From Christiangramia sp. (GTDB lineage: Bacteria; Bacteroidota; Bacteroidia; Flavobacteriales; Flavobacteriaceae): 64,000 bases of DNA. The DNA lies in the NCBI RefSeq assembly GCF_029937855.1, contig NZ_JAPYPC010000002.1, forward strand, positions 177,919-241,918, in the 5' to 3' direction. The translations under genes and the position numbers were made by a program. Position 1 is the first letter of the stretch, and each line of letters begins with the position of its first letter. Positions 29,345-39,179 of the stretch are shown here, in pieces. The notes below the pieces were generated by a model. It worked only from the letters and a program-made list of their open reading frames with translations, was not told the origin of the DNA and ran no database searches.

Positions 29345-29697
29345 AAGGATGCATGGTTATTATTGATATCACAGCAATGTGTAGAAAAAATTATTAATAA
29401 ACACTATTTTATAGGGTTTTATCAATTTTTATTGAATTCTATAATAAAATTAAGCCTATTTGTTAAAATATAGGTACGAAATTATAGCTTAAATCAACAA
29501 ATATCAGGGGTGCATTTTTAGAGTTACCAACTAACCTTGAAATACATCGAAATCAAATTCTGAATAAGTTCAGAATTTGCAATTATTTGGATCATGTTAG
29601 CATTGAATGTCTAAAACTAAAAGGCATCTATATTCCTAAACCAGACACTACTGATTTATTGTAACTTACCGAATAATTCATTTTTAATATTAAAATT
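29345..29697. other. Intergenic region between pckA and the amidohydrolase
   Basis: No coding frame supported. It must hold the divergent promoters of both genes. The only clear structure is the inverted repeat at 29554-29579, listed separately. Confidence 0.6.
29554..29579. repeat. REP-like inverted repeat (TTCTGAA family), copy 1
   Basis: CAAATTCTGAA / TTCAGAATTTG, 11-bp perfect arms with a 4-base loop. On the reverse strand the core reads TTCTGAACTTATTCAGAA, one substitution and one indel from the copy at 48104-48122. Confidence 0.6.
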
Positions 29698-31131
29698 ATG
29701 AAAATAAAAGTATTGCTTTTGTGTTTTTTCTTAGGATTGGTTTTCTCGATCCATGCACAGGACGAAATTTCCAGCAGAGCATTAAAAGGAGCTACCATTT
29801 TTGATGGTAATGGAAATAAAATAGAAAACGGGATCATCCTTATCCAGAATAATAAGATAGTAAGGGTTGGCGATACGGAAATGCACATCCCAGAAAATGC
29901 ACAAATTATAAATGTTTCCGGTAAATATATTATGCCCGGACTAATTGATGCCCACATTCATTTTTTCCAAACTGCGTTTTTCGATTCAAGACCAGATGCG
30001 GCCGATCTAAGAGATAGCATTACGTTGGAAAATGTGGTAAACTATCAAAAGAATCATCCTGAAAGATATTACCAGGCCTATTTGCGATCTGGCATCACCG
30101 CCGTTTATGATGTAGGCGATTATATGTGGACTTTGAAGTTTCAGAAGGAAAACGATAAAAATCCTCTGGCGCCGCATACTGCTTCGGCCGGACCGCTAAT
30201 AACTCCTGCTCCTGAACAGCTGATCAATATTTTTGAGGTAAACGGAGAAAATACCTTTGCCTTTCTAGGATCTGAAGAAGAGGGAAGAAATGCCGTTATA
30301 AAAAATTCAGAAGCCGGGGCCACGGGAATAAAAATCTGGGGATTTAAGCCTAAAGATGCTGAATTTGAGAAAAAAATAATGGCAGTTGCAGATGAAATTA
30401 AAAATCAGAATAATAAAATGATCGCTCATGCCACCAATTTGACGGAAGCTAAAATGGCGATGAAATTAGGGGCGAAATTGTTGGTGCATAGTGTGAGTGA
30501 TACTTTGATAGATGCAGAATTTTTGGAATTAATGAAGCAGAACAACACCATTTATAATCCCACGATCATTGTAGGTAAAGGTTATTATAATACGTATAAT
30601 GCTCTTTTTGGAGAAGGTTTTCAATTGAATGATCCTAATCGGGTAGTAGATTCTAAGACCAGAAATATATTGGAAAATGCTTCAGATTTCAAAAAGTTTT
30701 TAAATGCAGGTCGTACTGAAAATATTAAAAATAGATTGGATGATATGTTAAAAAACCTGGAGACAGAAAAAGAAATCATGCTGCAAAACCTCAAGAATGT
30801 GTATGATGAGGGCGGAACTATAGTGGTAGGTACAGATGCGGGAAATCCGGGAACCGTTCATGGAATTTCTTATTATGACGAAATTGAAGCTATGCAGGAA
30901 GCCGGGATTCCAGCCAAGGATCTCATAATTATGGCTACAAAAAATGGAGCAATGGCTATGGAACGACTGGAAGATTTTGGAACTCTTGAAGCAGGTAAAT
31001 TGGCAGATTTGATTGTTTTAGAGAAAGATCCTTCAGAAGATATTTCAAATCTCAGATCGATTTCCCACGTGATGCGAAATGGTGTCCTGAGAAATGTAAA
31101 AGATGCACGGGATTTTAAACAACCAGAATAA
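29698..31131 (+). CDS. Exported amidohydrolase (imidazolonepropionase-like)
   Basis: Signal peptide (about 1-20, ending SIHAQ). Amidohydrolase-superfamily barrel: composite domain around GATIFDGNGNKIENG, metal motif GLIDAHIHFF, later metal histidines in IAHATN and LVHSVSD, catalytic Asp in VVGTDAGNPG, and the returning tail GTLEAGKLADLIVLEKDP. Acts in the periplasm or at the surface on an unknown amide, ester or cyclic substrate (prolidase-like members exist). Monocistronic. Confidence 0.88.
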   Translation: MKIKVLLLCFFLGLVFSIHAQDEISSRALKGATIFDGNGNKIENGIILIQNNKIVRVGDTEMHIPENAQIINVSGKYIMPGLIDAHIHFFQTAFFDSRPDAADLRDSITLENVVNYQKNHPERYYQAYLRSGITAVYDVGDYMWTLKFQKENDKNPLAPHTASAGPLITPAPEQLINIFEVNGENTFAFLGSEEEGRNAVIKNSEAGATGIKIWGFKPKDAEFEKKIMAVADEIKNQNNKMIAHATNLTEAKMAMKLGAKLLVHSVSDTLIDAEFLELMKQNNTIYNPTIIVGKGYYNTYNALFGEGFQLNDPNRVVDSKTRNILENASDFKKFLNAGRTENIKNRLDDMLKNLETEKEIMLQNLKNVYDEGGTIVVGTDAGNPGTVHGISYYDEIEAMQEAGIPAKDLIIMATKNGAMAMERLEDFGTLEAGKLADLIVLEKDPSEDISNLRSISHVMRNGVLRNVKDARDFKQPE

Positions 31132-31240
31132 ATTTAAAAGTAAAAGCCTTTTTAAGGGATAATGCTAATATTTAAGTTAGAAGCGTTAATCCTTATAAAG
31201 GATTAGAAATATATTTGCGGTAGAATTTAGTTAAAAGAAG

Positions 31241-31280
31241 AAGGGTCGATGTTGTAGGGAGATCGATCCTTTTTTCTTTT
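31241..31280 (+). terminator. Terminator-like hairpin
   Basis: Stem AAGGGTCGAT / ATCGATCCTT (one G-T pair) followed by TTTTTCTTTTT, 110 bases past the amidohydrolase stop. A TATATTTG box (31210-31217) sits 23 bases before it, and a perfect 8-bp inverted repeat (TAATCCTT / AAGGATTA, 31187-31205) lies just upstream, so a very short transcript is conceivable. Confidence 0.7.
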
Positions 31281-31357
31281 TATGGCTTCAAATAATACTA
31301 CGGGGCACTTTCAATTTTCTTTTCTCAGGCTGTAGTCCTTTATAATTATTTAATAGT

Positions 31358-31569
31358 GTCCTATAAACATTTTAAGAACGAACCTCAACCGAGTTTCTTA
31401 ATAGTTCAAAGCATTTTACTACTATCTAGCCTGCTTTTACAAATTTTTGATGTTTCAAAAACACGCAATTTTAAACTTCCTTTATTTATCACGTAAGTTC
31501 AAGTCTAATCTTCTGCCTAAAAGCGAAGCGGTCTAGTTCCTTTAGCCGGACATGTGTAAATTAATTCAG
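31358..31569. repeat. Dispersed intergenic repeat, copy A
   Basis: This non-coding stretch matches 55697-55861 in the same order: start TGTCCtATAAA, a core around TTTTACTACTaTCTA...CCTGCTTTTA, then AATTTTaA, GCGAAGCGGT and an end near TTAATTCA. About 212 bases here against 165 in copy B. Together with the hairpins before it, this fills the 534-base gap 31132-31665; no gene seen there. Confidence 0.7.
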
Positions 31570-31665
31570 AAATTGTAATTATCTGCTAAATACTGCCTCA
31601 TATTCTGCTTATACAAATCTTTTATTTAACTTTCTCCTCAGCATTTTTAAAGCAGGATTTACGAG

Positions 31666-32292
31666 ATGGAGAAAACCGAAAAAATTTCAGATACTAATAT
31701 AGATGTTACTATTCCGGTAAAGATTAGCTATCCCATTTTGGATAGATTTTTAAAATCTAAAATGACTGGGGAGATTATTGCCAAGGAAAATTCTGAAGGT
31801 AAAAAGTTTAACTACGCCCAAATCCTGAATGTTTCTATTGCAAAAAGTAATATAGAAGGTTTCGACCTTTGTCTGGATATAAATCTGCAAACACTAACCA
31901 GTCTTTTTAAAAACAAACAGGTAAAAGTTTTTTTTCATGCTTCTGTGGAGTTACATGAGCAGGAACAAAAGATTTCGCTAAAAGACTACCGCATAGATGG
32001 TGAAACAAACAATTGGATTGCAGATCAGGTATTGGAAATGGTGATTAATAAATGGATGTATGAAAAGTTGAAAAGGAAACTGAATTTTAATTTTTTTCCT
32101 CATATTCAAGAGCATTTGGAAGCATTGAATAAAAAACTGGAAAATAAGCTGGAAGCTAAAGAAGGTATCAATTTAATTGGATCTATGGAGGATATGAAAC
32201 TTACGAACTTTAAAGCTGGGGAAAATGATCTTTGGGTTTCCATTACCCTCCAAGGTACCGGAATCATAGAACTTACAAAACTTGAATTTTAA
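31666..32292 (+). CDS. DUF4403-like cytoplasmic protein
   Basis: 208 residues with no signal peptide. ISYPILDRFLKSKM, an amphipathic middle, and HIQEHLEALNKKLENKL followed by GINLIGSMEDMKL resemble the DUF4403 family (proposed lipid-binding tubular fold). Function unknown. Monocistronic, with a terminator downstream. Confidence 0.6.
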   Translation: MEKTEKISDTNIDVTIPVKISYPILDRFLKSKMTGEIIAKENSEGKKFNYAQILNVSIAKSNIEGFDLCLDINLQTLTSLFKNKQVKVFFHASVELHEQEQKISLKDYRIDGETNNWIADQVLEMVINKWMYEKLKRKLNFNFFPHIQEHLEALNKKLENKLEAKEGINLIGSMEDMKLTNFKAGENDLWVSITLQGTGIIELTKLEF

Positions 32293-32458
32293 TAAAATGA
32301 ATATTGGTTATGGAATAGGAATTCTCGTTTGTCAAATCCCAAATTATATTCACTAAGGGAAATCCTGTAATTTAAGTAAGATTTTAATTTATGCTTGGAT
32401 TTAAACTTTTCCCATCGTAAATTTAAATTGTTGTTAGTCGGTAAAACGATAACACGAG

Positions 32459-32499
32459 GGCTAACTAAATATGCTTTTGTATATTGGTTAGCCTTTTTT
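32459..32499 (+). terminator. Terminator downstream of the DUF4403-like gene
   Basis: Stem GGCTAAC / GTTAGCC with an inner ATAT/ATAT pairing and six T after it. The rest of the 349-base gap (32293-32641) holds the promoter region of the regulator; no coding frame is convincing. Confidence 0.8.
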
Positions 32500-32641
32500 G
32501 ATCTGCCAAATTCCATCGCTTGTCCAAGGGATAGTTGATTACCAGAAACACTTAATTCTGTCTGAAAATTCTTTCATCATTTTGTTAATATCCTCTTAAT
32601 AAATAGCCTTATAAATCTTTAACTCACAGGGGTTTGTAAAT

Positions 32642-35600
32642 ATGATAATTCCTAAATTATCCCTGTTTATATCTATAAAAATTAGAGATTTGGGGCATTT
32701 TAAATGGAGAGTTCTGTATTCCTGTTTAATTATTGTAGGAATGACCGGTACTGGTATCGGGCAGAATATTAATTCGGTGGAAAGGATTAAGGCGATAGAG
32801 CCTTTTGTTAAAGCTGAAGAAGTGCATATTCAACAGGATTCTAGGGATAATCTCTGGATTACTACTCCTGTAAAGGTCATGGCCTATAATTCAGTAGAGG
32901 TAAAAGATTTCAATAAATTTCGCGGTATTCCCCCCGAAATTGGTAGTGAATTTATTCAAACCTATAGTGATTCTGAGGATAAAATATGGCTTTCAGGCAA
33001 TCAGGGGTTGGCAGTTTTTAATTCCGCGAAAGAGGAGTTTCAGTTCGTTAGCAGTATTACCGGTAGAATTTATTCGATGCTCGAAGATAGCGGCAAGCAG
33101 CTTTGGCTGGCTGCAGAGAACGGTATTTTTAAGCTGAACGTCGATTCAGATAAAGCAGATTTTGGAATTTCACGGTTTCTTTCTGAAAATACTATCGCTT
33201 CAGATATTATCTTATTCAATAATCAAATGATCTTTGCCGGTGCCAACGGAATTTTAACTATAGATAGGCGCTCTGGGAAATTTAATAAACTGGATATGGG
33301 ATATTATCAAAATCTCAATATTACCAGTATCCAGGCCCTGGACGATAAAGTGATCTTCGGAACTAAAAATTCGGGTTTGTTTACCACCGATGCCCGGTTT
33401 CAAAGTATTCAAAAGATATACTCGTTACCCTATGCAGTTTCCAGTGCTGAAATTACTGATATTGAAAGGTTTGATGATGAAATAATAATAGCTACCAATG
33501 GCTCGGGAGTATTCCGTATGAGTGCAGATCTAAAATTAATTGGCAGCGACGAGAATTATCCGGAGCATATTTTTCAGGTACATCTTAATGATCAACACCT
33601 TTTATGGTTAGTAGCAAAGGAAGGTTTATATCTTCAGAACTTTTCAGGCTTTGCCATAAAAAAGTATACGCATGACCCTGCTGTTTATTCCAGCCTCGCA
33701 GATAATTTTGTTACAGCTGCGCAAACCGATACCAACGGGAATGTATGGTTTGGAACAGGAAATGGTTTAAGCATCTGGAATCCCGAGACAGACCGCTGGA
33801 GGCATATTAAAAACCTCAATTACAATCGTCATTTAAAAAAACCAGATGATATCACTGCTATTGTGGCGACAGGAGATCATGTTTGGGTGGCAACTTCAGA
33901 TGATGGTGTTTATAAAATTAATATACATACCCTTTTACGCGCGCATTATTCCACAGATGCCCTGTACAAAACAAAAATACAATCTGCCAATACCCTTTTC
34001 GTGGATGCTAAAAATAATATTTGGATAGGTGGTGAAGAAGGTTATTTAAGCAGGGTGACCGCAAACAATGACATTAAGGCCTACCCGATTAGAGGAGTTA
34101 AAGCTATTGCTGAACTTGGGCCTAAGAAAATGATTATCGCCACAAAATCCAGGGTGCATTCCTTAGATCCTGTGTCTGGGCGAATTGTAGATCTGGAGGC
34201 GCTCACTGCCAATAAAGAGCTATTGTATTATTCTATAAACGATCTGAAAATTACCCGGGAAGGCCTGGGACTAATTGCTACGGAAGGAGCGGGACTTTTG
34301 ATGTATGATTTTGAATCAGAAAAAGTAGCTGTCATTAATGAAGAAGAGGGACTTCCCTCGAATAATATAGCTGGGATCGAAGCTGATCTTAATGAAGGGA
34401 TATGGCTCACCTCTGATAAAGGCCTGACTTTTTATAATCCGGGGGAGGAATCCTTAAAAGTTTTTTCTGAATTCAACGGTTTAACCACCAACGAGCTTAC
34501 TTCTAATATCACCAGGTTAAATAATGGCTCATTAGTTATTGGAAGTTCTAAAGGGATCAATGTTTTTAAACCGAAAGCAATGTTGGCACAGCAGGAATTC
34601 AAGCCAAGGCTGGAATTTAAGAAAATGATCCTGCCTTCAGAAAAAAAAGAGAAAAAAGCCAGTAGACGCCTGGCAGATAGGGGAAAGGTGAAAGTTGATG
34701 AAACAGATGGCTTTAAAATAGAATTTGCAGGTATCTCACATTTGGCTCCGGAGTCTATATTGTATTCCTATAAAATGGAAGGTTTTGATGAGGAATGGAG
34801 TAAACCTTCTTCAGCCAATACCGCCAGTTACTCGAATCTTGTACCCGGGAATTATACTTTTAAACTGCGCGCAAAACTTAGGGGTGGCTCATGGACAACT
34901 CCTGAGGAACTGAATATTCAGGTGATTCCTGTTGGAGGAACCCTAAGCAGCGTTTATTTGTTTATGGGTGTGGGAGTACTTGCTATGATAGTAATTTTTG
35001 TAGTTGTCTTTATAAAACGTTCTAAGAATGCCGATTTACAGGCCAGGGCCGAATTAAGGGATCAGCTTAAGAAGGAGTTTAAGAAGCCTGTGGAAAGTGC
35101 CGTTCAATCTTTAAGTAAAATTTCGGCTTCTGCAGATGCCGGGAATACGGAAGATCTTCAGCGGTACGCGGCAAGATTTGACGAACTCTTTAATCAAATA
35201 CTGAACTTCAATTATCATGAATCTGTTTATGAGATTTCCAGGATCAATTTACAAGCTCATCTTCCCCAGATGATAAAAGAAATTGAGCCAATTTATAAAC
35301 TTAAAGAATTGGAGATGATCATGAACGATCAGTGGGGAGGTTCAGAATTCTATTATAATAGGGAAATGCTGGATAAGATCTTTTTCAGTCTTATTTCAGG
35401 AAGTGCGGGATATTCATTTAAACAAGGGAAGATCATTATAAACCTTATCCAGACCAGTGTAGGCGATTTGAAATTACAGATCACCGATAATGGCCGTGGC
35501 ATTCCCGAGAATGACATCCGGATTTTGGAAAAAAAGAAATTTCTGAGTCCAAATATGAAATTTCGAGACAAGAGCGGACTTAGATATATTTTAAAGGCTC

Positions 35601-36553
35601 AGGATCTTATAGCCAGGACCGGCGGGAGTTTTAGTTTTGAAACTGAAAAAAATGAAGGTTCCACTTTTACGGCTGTATTAAAGAATAGAAAAAAAGAATA
35701 TAGAAAAGTGCCGGAGAGGGCAGCGACCATCTTTAAAGCTGAAAAATCCAAAAATTCTCCAAAAACTGAATTTCCAGCAAAGATCAAAGACCTTAGCGAA
35801 AGTAAGATCTTAATAATAGAAAGTGAAGCAGAAACAAGAAGCTTACTGGTAAACAGTATAGGGAAGTATTGCCAGGTCTATCAGGCCAACACTGCCGAAG
35901 AAGGAATTGAAAAAGCTGGAATGATCTTTCCCGATATTATAATTTCTGCTATCGTGCTACCCGATATGAATGCGTTTCAATTATCAAAAATGCTCAAAAG
36001 GAATACCGGCCTAAACCATATCAATATCTTTCTGGTGGCAGGCGAAGAACAGATGATTGGAAAAGACCAATTAGAGGAAATGGTAGAGGTAATAAGAAAG
36101 CCAATAGATATAAACCTTCTGCTATCCAAGATTACGGAAATTTTAAGCTGGCAGAACGATTTGAGGACCTCCTATTTGAAGTCTCATGTGGAGGGTAATA
36201 AAATAAAATTTAGGACTGAAAGTGACGAACATTTTATTACCAGTCTTAAAGATATTGTGGTTCAAAATATAAGAAATGAGAATTTTTCTGTACATGATCT
36301 TAGTGCTACTTTGGGGGTTTCCAGTAACACCCTATTTATGAAACTTAAAAGTTTGGTGAATCTTTCTCCGCAGGATTTTATGGAATTCACAAAGCTCAAT
36401 TACGCCCACGATCTCATGGAACATACAGATATGAATATTATGGAAGTAGCTTATAAATCTGGGTTCTCCAGTCCGAAGCTTTTCTATAGTTCCTTCAAAA
36501 AATTCTATGGATACAATCTGAGTGAAAAAGTAGAGGAAACTAAATTGCCCTAA
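32642..36553 (+). CDS. Hybrid two-component-type regulator (HTCS) with degenerate kinase and receiver
   Basis: 1303 residues in the order of HTCS glycan sensors: signal/anchor (about 1-41), periplasmic two-component-regulator beta-propeller (about 50-660), Y_Y_Y domain (about 690-760), membrane helix (about 768-792), DHp-like helix, ATPase-like domain (about 860-1010), receiver (about 1053-1170) and AraC-type HTH (about 1195-1300). Key residues are gone: K811 stands where phospho-His is expected (KKEFKKPV), the N-box is SLISGSAGYSF without its Asn, and the receiver has A1103 where phospho-Asp should be (IISAIVLPDM), with E-S-E in the acidic pocket. G1 DNGRG and switch Lys (IRKP) remain. It lies tail-to-tail with the glgE-GH31 operon and may regulate it, probably by a non-phosphorelay mechanism. 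Confidence 0.9.
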   Translation: MIIPKLSLFISIKIRDLGHFKWRVLYSCLIIVGMTGTGIGQNINSVERIKAIEPFVKAEEVHIQQDSRDNLWITTPVKVMAYNSVEVKDFNKFRGIPPEIGSEFIQTYSDSEDKIWLSGNQGLAVFNSAKEEFQFVSSITGRIYSMLEDSGKQLWLAAENGIFKLNVDSDKADFGISRFLSENTIASDIILFNNQMIFAGANGILTIDRRSGKFNKLDMGYYQNLNITSIQALDDKVIFGTKNSGLFTTDARFQSIQKIYSLPYAVSSAEITDIERFDDEIIIATNGSGVFRMSADLKLIGSDENYPEHIFQVHLNDQHLLWLVAKEGLYLQNFSGFAIKKYTHDPAVYSSLADNFVTAAQTDTNGNVWFGTGNGLSIWNPETDRWRHIKNLNYNRHLKKPDDITAIVATGDHVWVATSDDGVYKINIHTLLRAHYSTDALYKTKIQSANTLFVDAKNNIWIGGEEGYLSRVTANNDIKAYPIRGVKAIAELGPKKMIIATKSRVHSLDPVSGRIVDLEALTANKELLYYSINDLKITREGLGLIATEGAGLLMYDFESEKVAVINEEEGLPSNNIAGIEADLNEGIWLTSDKGLTFYNPGEESLKVFSEFNGLTTNELTSNITRLNNGSLVIGSSKGINVFKPKAMLAQQEFKPRLEFKKMILPSEKKEKKASRRLADRGKVKVDETDGFKIEFAGISHLAPESILYSYKMEGFDEEWSKPSSANTASYSNLVPGNYTFKLRAKLRGGSWTTPEELNIQVIPVGGTLSSVYLFMGVGVLAMIVIFVVVFIKRSKNADLQARAELRDQLKKEFKKPVESAVQSLSKISASADAGNTEDLQRYAARFDELFNQILNFNYHESVYEISRINLQAHLPQMIKEIEPIYKLKELEMIMNDQWGGSEFYYNREMLDKIFFSLISGSAGYSFKQGKIIINLIQTSVGDLKLQITDNGRGIPENDIRILEKKKFLSPNMKFRDKSGLRYILKAQDLIARTGGSFSFETEKNEGSTFTAVLKNRKKEYRKVPERAATIFKAEKSKNSPKTEFPAKIKDLSESKILIIESEAETRSLLVNSIGKYCQVYQANTAEEGIEKAGMIFPDIIISAIVLPDMNAFQLSKMLKRNTGLNHINIFLVAGEEQMIGKDQLEEMVEVIRKPIDINLLLSKITEILSWQNDLRTSYLKSHVEGNKIKFRTESDEHFITSLKDIVVQNIRNENFSVHDLSATLGVSSNTLFMKLKSLVNLSPQDFMEFTKLNYAHDLMEHTDMNIMEVAYKSGFSSPKLFYSSFKKFYGYNLSEKVEETKLP

Positions 36554-36562
36554 CAAAAATGT

Positions 36563-36689
36563 GGCTGTCTAGAAAGTCGAAAAAAACGTCATCCTGAATT
36601 CACTTTAGCATCTTAACTTATTGTAATTCGAACTAAGTTAGAAGCTAAAGTGAATTCAGCTTGACGAAATAAGGACTTTCTAGACAGCC
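36563..36689. repeat. 127-base near-perfect inverted repeat
   Basis: Outer arms of 16 bp are perfect (36563-36578 with 36674-36689), inner arms of 23 bp have two mismatches (36587-36609 with 36644-36666), and further pairing surrounds a 13-base loop (TAACTTA / TAAGTTA). It fills the space between the convergent regulator and GH31 genes and may terminate both. The inner arm CGTCATCCTGAATTCACTTT resembles the TTCTGAACTTGTTTCAGAA-type repeats elsewhere in the window. Could also be a MITE. Confidence 0.85.
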
Positions 36690-36715
36690 TCATTAATTTG
36701 AAGTAATAAGATAAT

Positions 36716-39115
36716 TTATCCTATTAACTGTACATCACTAAATTCCTTATCTACCACGATGCTTTTTTCATCAGCGTTATACTGAAGGCTCTCTAACTCT
36801 ATTTCCTGATTTTCAAAAATCACTTTTTTGATCTCGAAAGGCAGACCATGGAATTTTATTTTAAACCTGGAATATGGAGCAGAATATTTTCCGCTTTTAT
36901 GCTGCTGAATAATAATGGTATCTTCTCTTCCGGTAAGTTTAAAGGTGCGGAGGCTGTAAATATTTTGGCGATATTCATAACCGTCGTGGGAATCTTCATA
37001 AAATTCTGAATTTTCCTTGCCTAGTTTGAAATAAACATCGAGATCTATTTCGTCCATGTCTATTTGATCTACATACTGTTGAACCGGATATTTCGGAATT
37101 ACTGCTCCCTCTTTAATATAGATTGGAATGGTATCTAAAGGTGCATCTACCCACATTTCCTTGCCACCAGTTATTAATTTATCATTCCAGAAGTTATACC
37201 ATTTTCCTCGTGGGATATACATTCTTCTTCCCTGAACATTTGGTTCCTGTACAGGACAAACCAGGATCTGGTTTCCGAAGATAAATTCATCGGCCCTGTA
37301 ATGGGTTTGAACATCTTCCTGATCATAATACACCAAAGGTTTCAAAATAGGTAAGCCTTCCTGCACATATTTATAAAATGCCGTGTAAAGGTAGGGTAGC
37401 AGTTGATAGCGTAATTCCACGTATTTTCTTGCAATGTCAAGCACTTCCTCTCCAAAGAACCACGGTTCCTGCTCTCCATGATCTCCAGAAGAGTGAACCC
37501 TACAGAAGGGGTGGAAAATTCCTAATTGCAGCCATCTCGTATAAAGTTCTCCTGAAGGTTGCTCTGCAAATCCACCAATGTCAGATCCGGCAAAGCTCAT
37601 GCCGCTCATACAAAGTCGCTGTATCTGTACATTTGCCAGCCATAGGTGTTCCCAACTGGCCACGTTATCACCAGTCCATGTAGAAGTGTACCGTTGTCCT
37701 CCAGAATAGTTGGCCCTGGTAATTATAAAAGGCCTTTTAGGAAAATTGAATTTTTTAACCCCTTCATAAGTGGCTCGGGCCATTTGCATTCCGTAGATGT
37801 TATGAGCTTTACGGTGGCTACATTTGTGCCCATCATAATCGTGGCGCACATCTAGAGGAAAAGTTTTCCCCGGAACCTCCATTACCGCCGGTTCATTCAT
37901 ATCGTTCCACACTCCTTTTACTCCAATATCTCCAATAAGCTCTCTATATAAACCACTCCACCATTCTCTTACTTCAGGATTAGTGAAATCTGGGAAATAA
38001 CATTCCCCGGGCCATACTTTACCTCTCATGTAAGGGCCGTCTGCTCTTCTACAGAAATAATCATTTTCCAGAGCCTCTTTAAATATCGAATAGTTAAGAT
38101 CTATTTTAATTCCGGGGTCTATAATGGCGACTGTTTTAAAACCATCTTCTTCCAATTCCCGTACCATGCGTTTTGGATCTGGGAAATAATCCCTGTTCCA
38201 GGTAAAACAGCGAAAACCGTCCATATAATCAATGTCCAGATAAATGGCATCACATGGGAAATTAAGTTCTCTAAACCTGGAGGTGATTTCTTTTACCTTG
38301 CTTTCAGGATAATAACTCCATTTACACTGATGAAAGCCAAGTGCCCACATTGGAGGCAGTTCAGGTTTTCCGGTAAGATCTGTATACGTTGTTAAAACAT
38401 CAGCCATTTGGGGGCCATAGATGAAATAATAATTCATTTCGCCGCCATCAGCCCAAAAACTTGTTACATTTCTTCGTTCGCTACAAAAATCGAAATGCGT
38501 TTTAAATGTATTGTCAAAGAAAATTCCATAAGAGGTGTTTGAATGTAATCCCATATAGAACGGTACTGCCTTATAAAGCTCTACCGTATCTTTTCCGTAG
38601 GCATATTGATCTGTATTCCACAAACTTAACCTTTTCCCTTTTAAGTTGAAATTCGTAGGTTTGTCACCAAGGCCGAAATAATTTTCCTGGTCTTTTGATG
38701 ATTTACTCATCTTTACGAAGTTACCTCCAAATTCAAAGCTTTCTTCCCAATGGAAACCAAGTTCATCTTCCAGAATAGGTTTGCCGTTAAGGTCATACAT
38801 TCCCACCCGTATATCGTCCCTGGCGACCTTGCAAATAAATTTTTCGGTGGTAATCACAATATGGGTTTCGCTTTCTTCAACTTTAAGCTGATTAAATCCG
38901 TGAGGATGGTCTTCATCTATGGCATAAGAAAAGTCGTGGTCAAATATTCCGGTGGTGGAATACCGGAGTCTCAGCATATTGTCCCGTAGCACGGTAATTT
39001 GAAGTCTTACCCCGTTTTTAGTGATAAAATGAATGGTATCCTGATCATGTTCGTATGATATGAGGGTACTGGGAAAAAGGTTTCCCTTATGTTCTAGTTC
39101 TGTATTGGTAATCAT
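36716..39115 (-). CDS. GH31 alpha-glucosidase
   Basis: Hydrolyses alpha-glucosidic bonds from the non-reducing end. 799 residues, GH31 plan: N-terminal beta-sandwich (galactose-mutarotase-like), barrel and C-terminal sandwiches. The nucleophile is D405 in GVWNDMNEPA and the acid/base is D483 in STWTGDNVASW; DIDYMDGFRCFTW is the substrate-binding loop. No signal peptide, so it is cytoplasmic. Last gene of glgE-mak-glgB-GH31 (64-base gap to glgB), where it could trim or recycle the glucan. Confidence 0.95.
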   Translation of the reverse strand: MITNTELEHKGNLFPSTLISYEHDQDTIHFITKNGVRLQITVLRDNMLRLRYSTTGIFDHDFSYAIDEDHPHGFNQLKVEESETHIVITTEKFICKVARDDIRVGMYDLNGKPILEDELGFHWEESFEFGGNFVKMSKSSKDQENYFGLGDKPTNFNLKGKRLSLWNTDQYAYGKDTVELYKAVPFYMGLHSNTSYGIFFDNTFKTHFDFCSERRNVTSFWADGGEMNYYFIYGPQMADVLTTYTDLTGKPELPPMWALGFHQCKWSYYPESKVKEITSRFRELNFPCDAIYLDIDYMDGFRCFTWNRDYFPDPKRMVRELEEDGFKTVAIIDPGIKIDLNYSIFKEALENDYFCRRADGPYMRGKVWPGECYFPDFTNPEVREWWSGLYRELIGDIGVKGVWNDMNEPAVMEVPGKTFPLDVRHDYDGHKCSHRKAHNIYGMQMARATYEGVKKFNFPKRPFIITRANYSGGQRYTSTWTGDNVASWEHLWLANVQIQRLCMSGMSFAGSDIGGFAEQPSGELYTRWLQLGIFHPFCRVHSSGDHGEQEPWFFGEEVLDIARKYVELRYQLLPYLYTAFYKYVQEGLPILKPLVYYDQEDVQTHYRADEFIFGNQILVCPVQEPNVQGRRMYIPRGKWYNFWNDKLITGGKEMWVDAPLDTIPIYIKEGAVIPKYPVQQYVDQIDMDEIDLDVYFKLGKENSEFYEDSHDGYEYRQNIYSLRTFKLTGREDTIIIQQHKSGKYSAPYSRFKIKFHGLPFEIKKVIFENQEIELESLQYNADEKSIVVDKEFSDVQLIG

Positions 39116-39179
39116 AGTCTTGCAATCTTTTTAGCTATCTACAAAAGAAGTTTATTCCCCTGAATTTTTACAGGCTTGT

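Noticed and set aside
32289..32516. 75-codon minus-strand frame between the DUF4403-like gene and the regulator
   Set aside because: It covers the terminator hairpin at 32459-32499, overlaps the end of the upstream gene and shows no domain.
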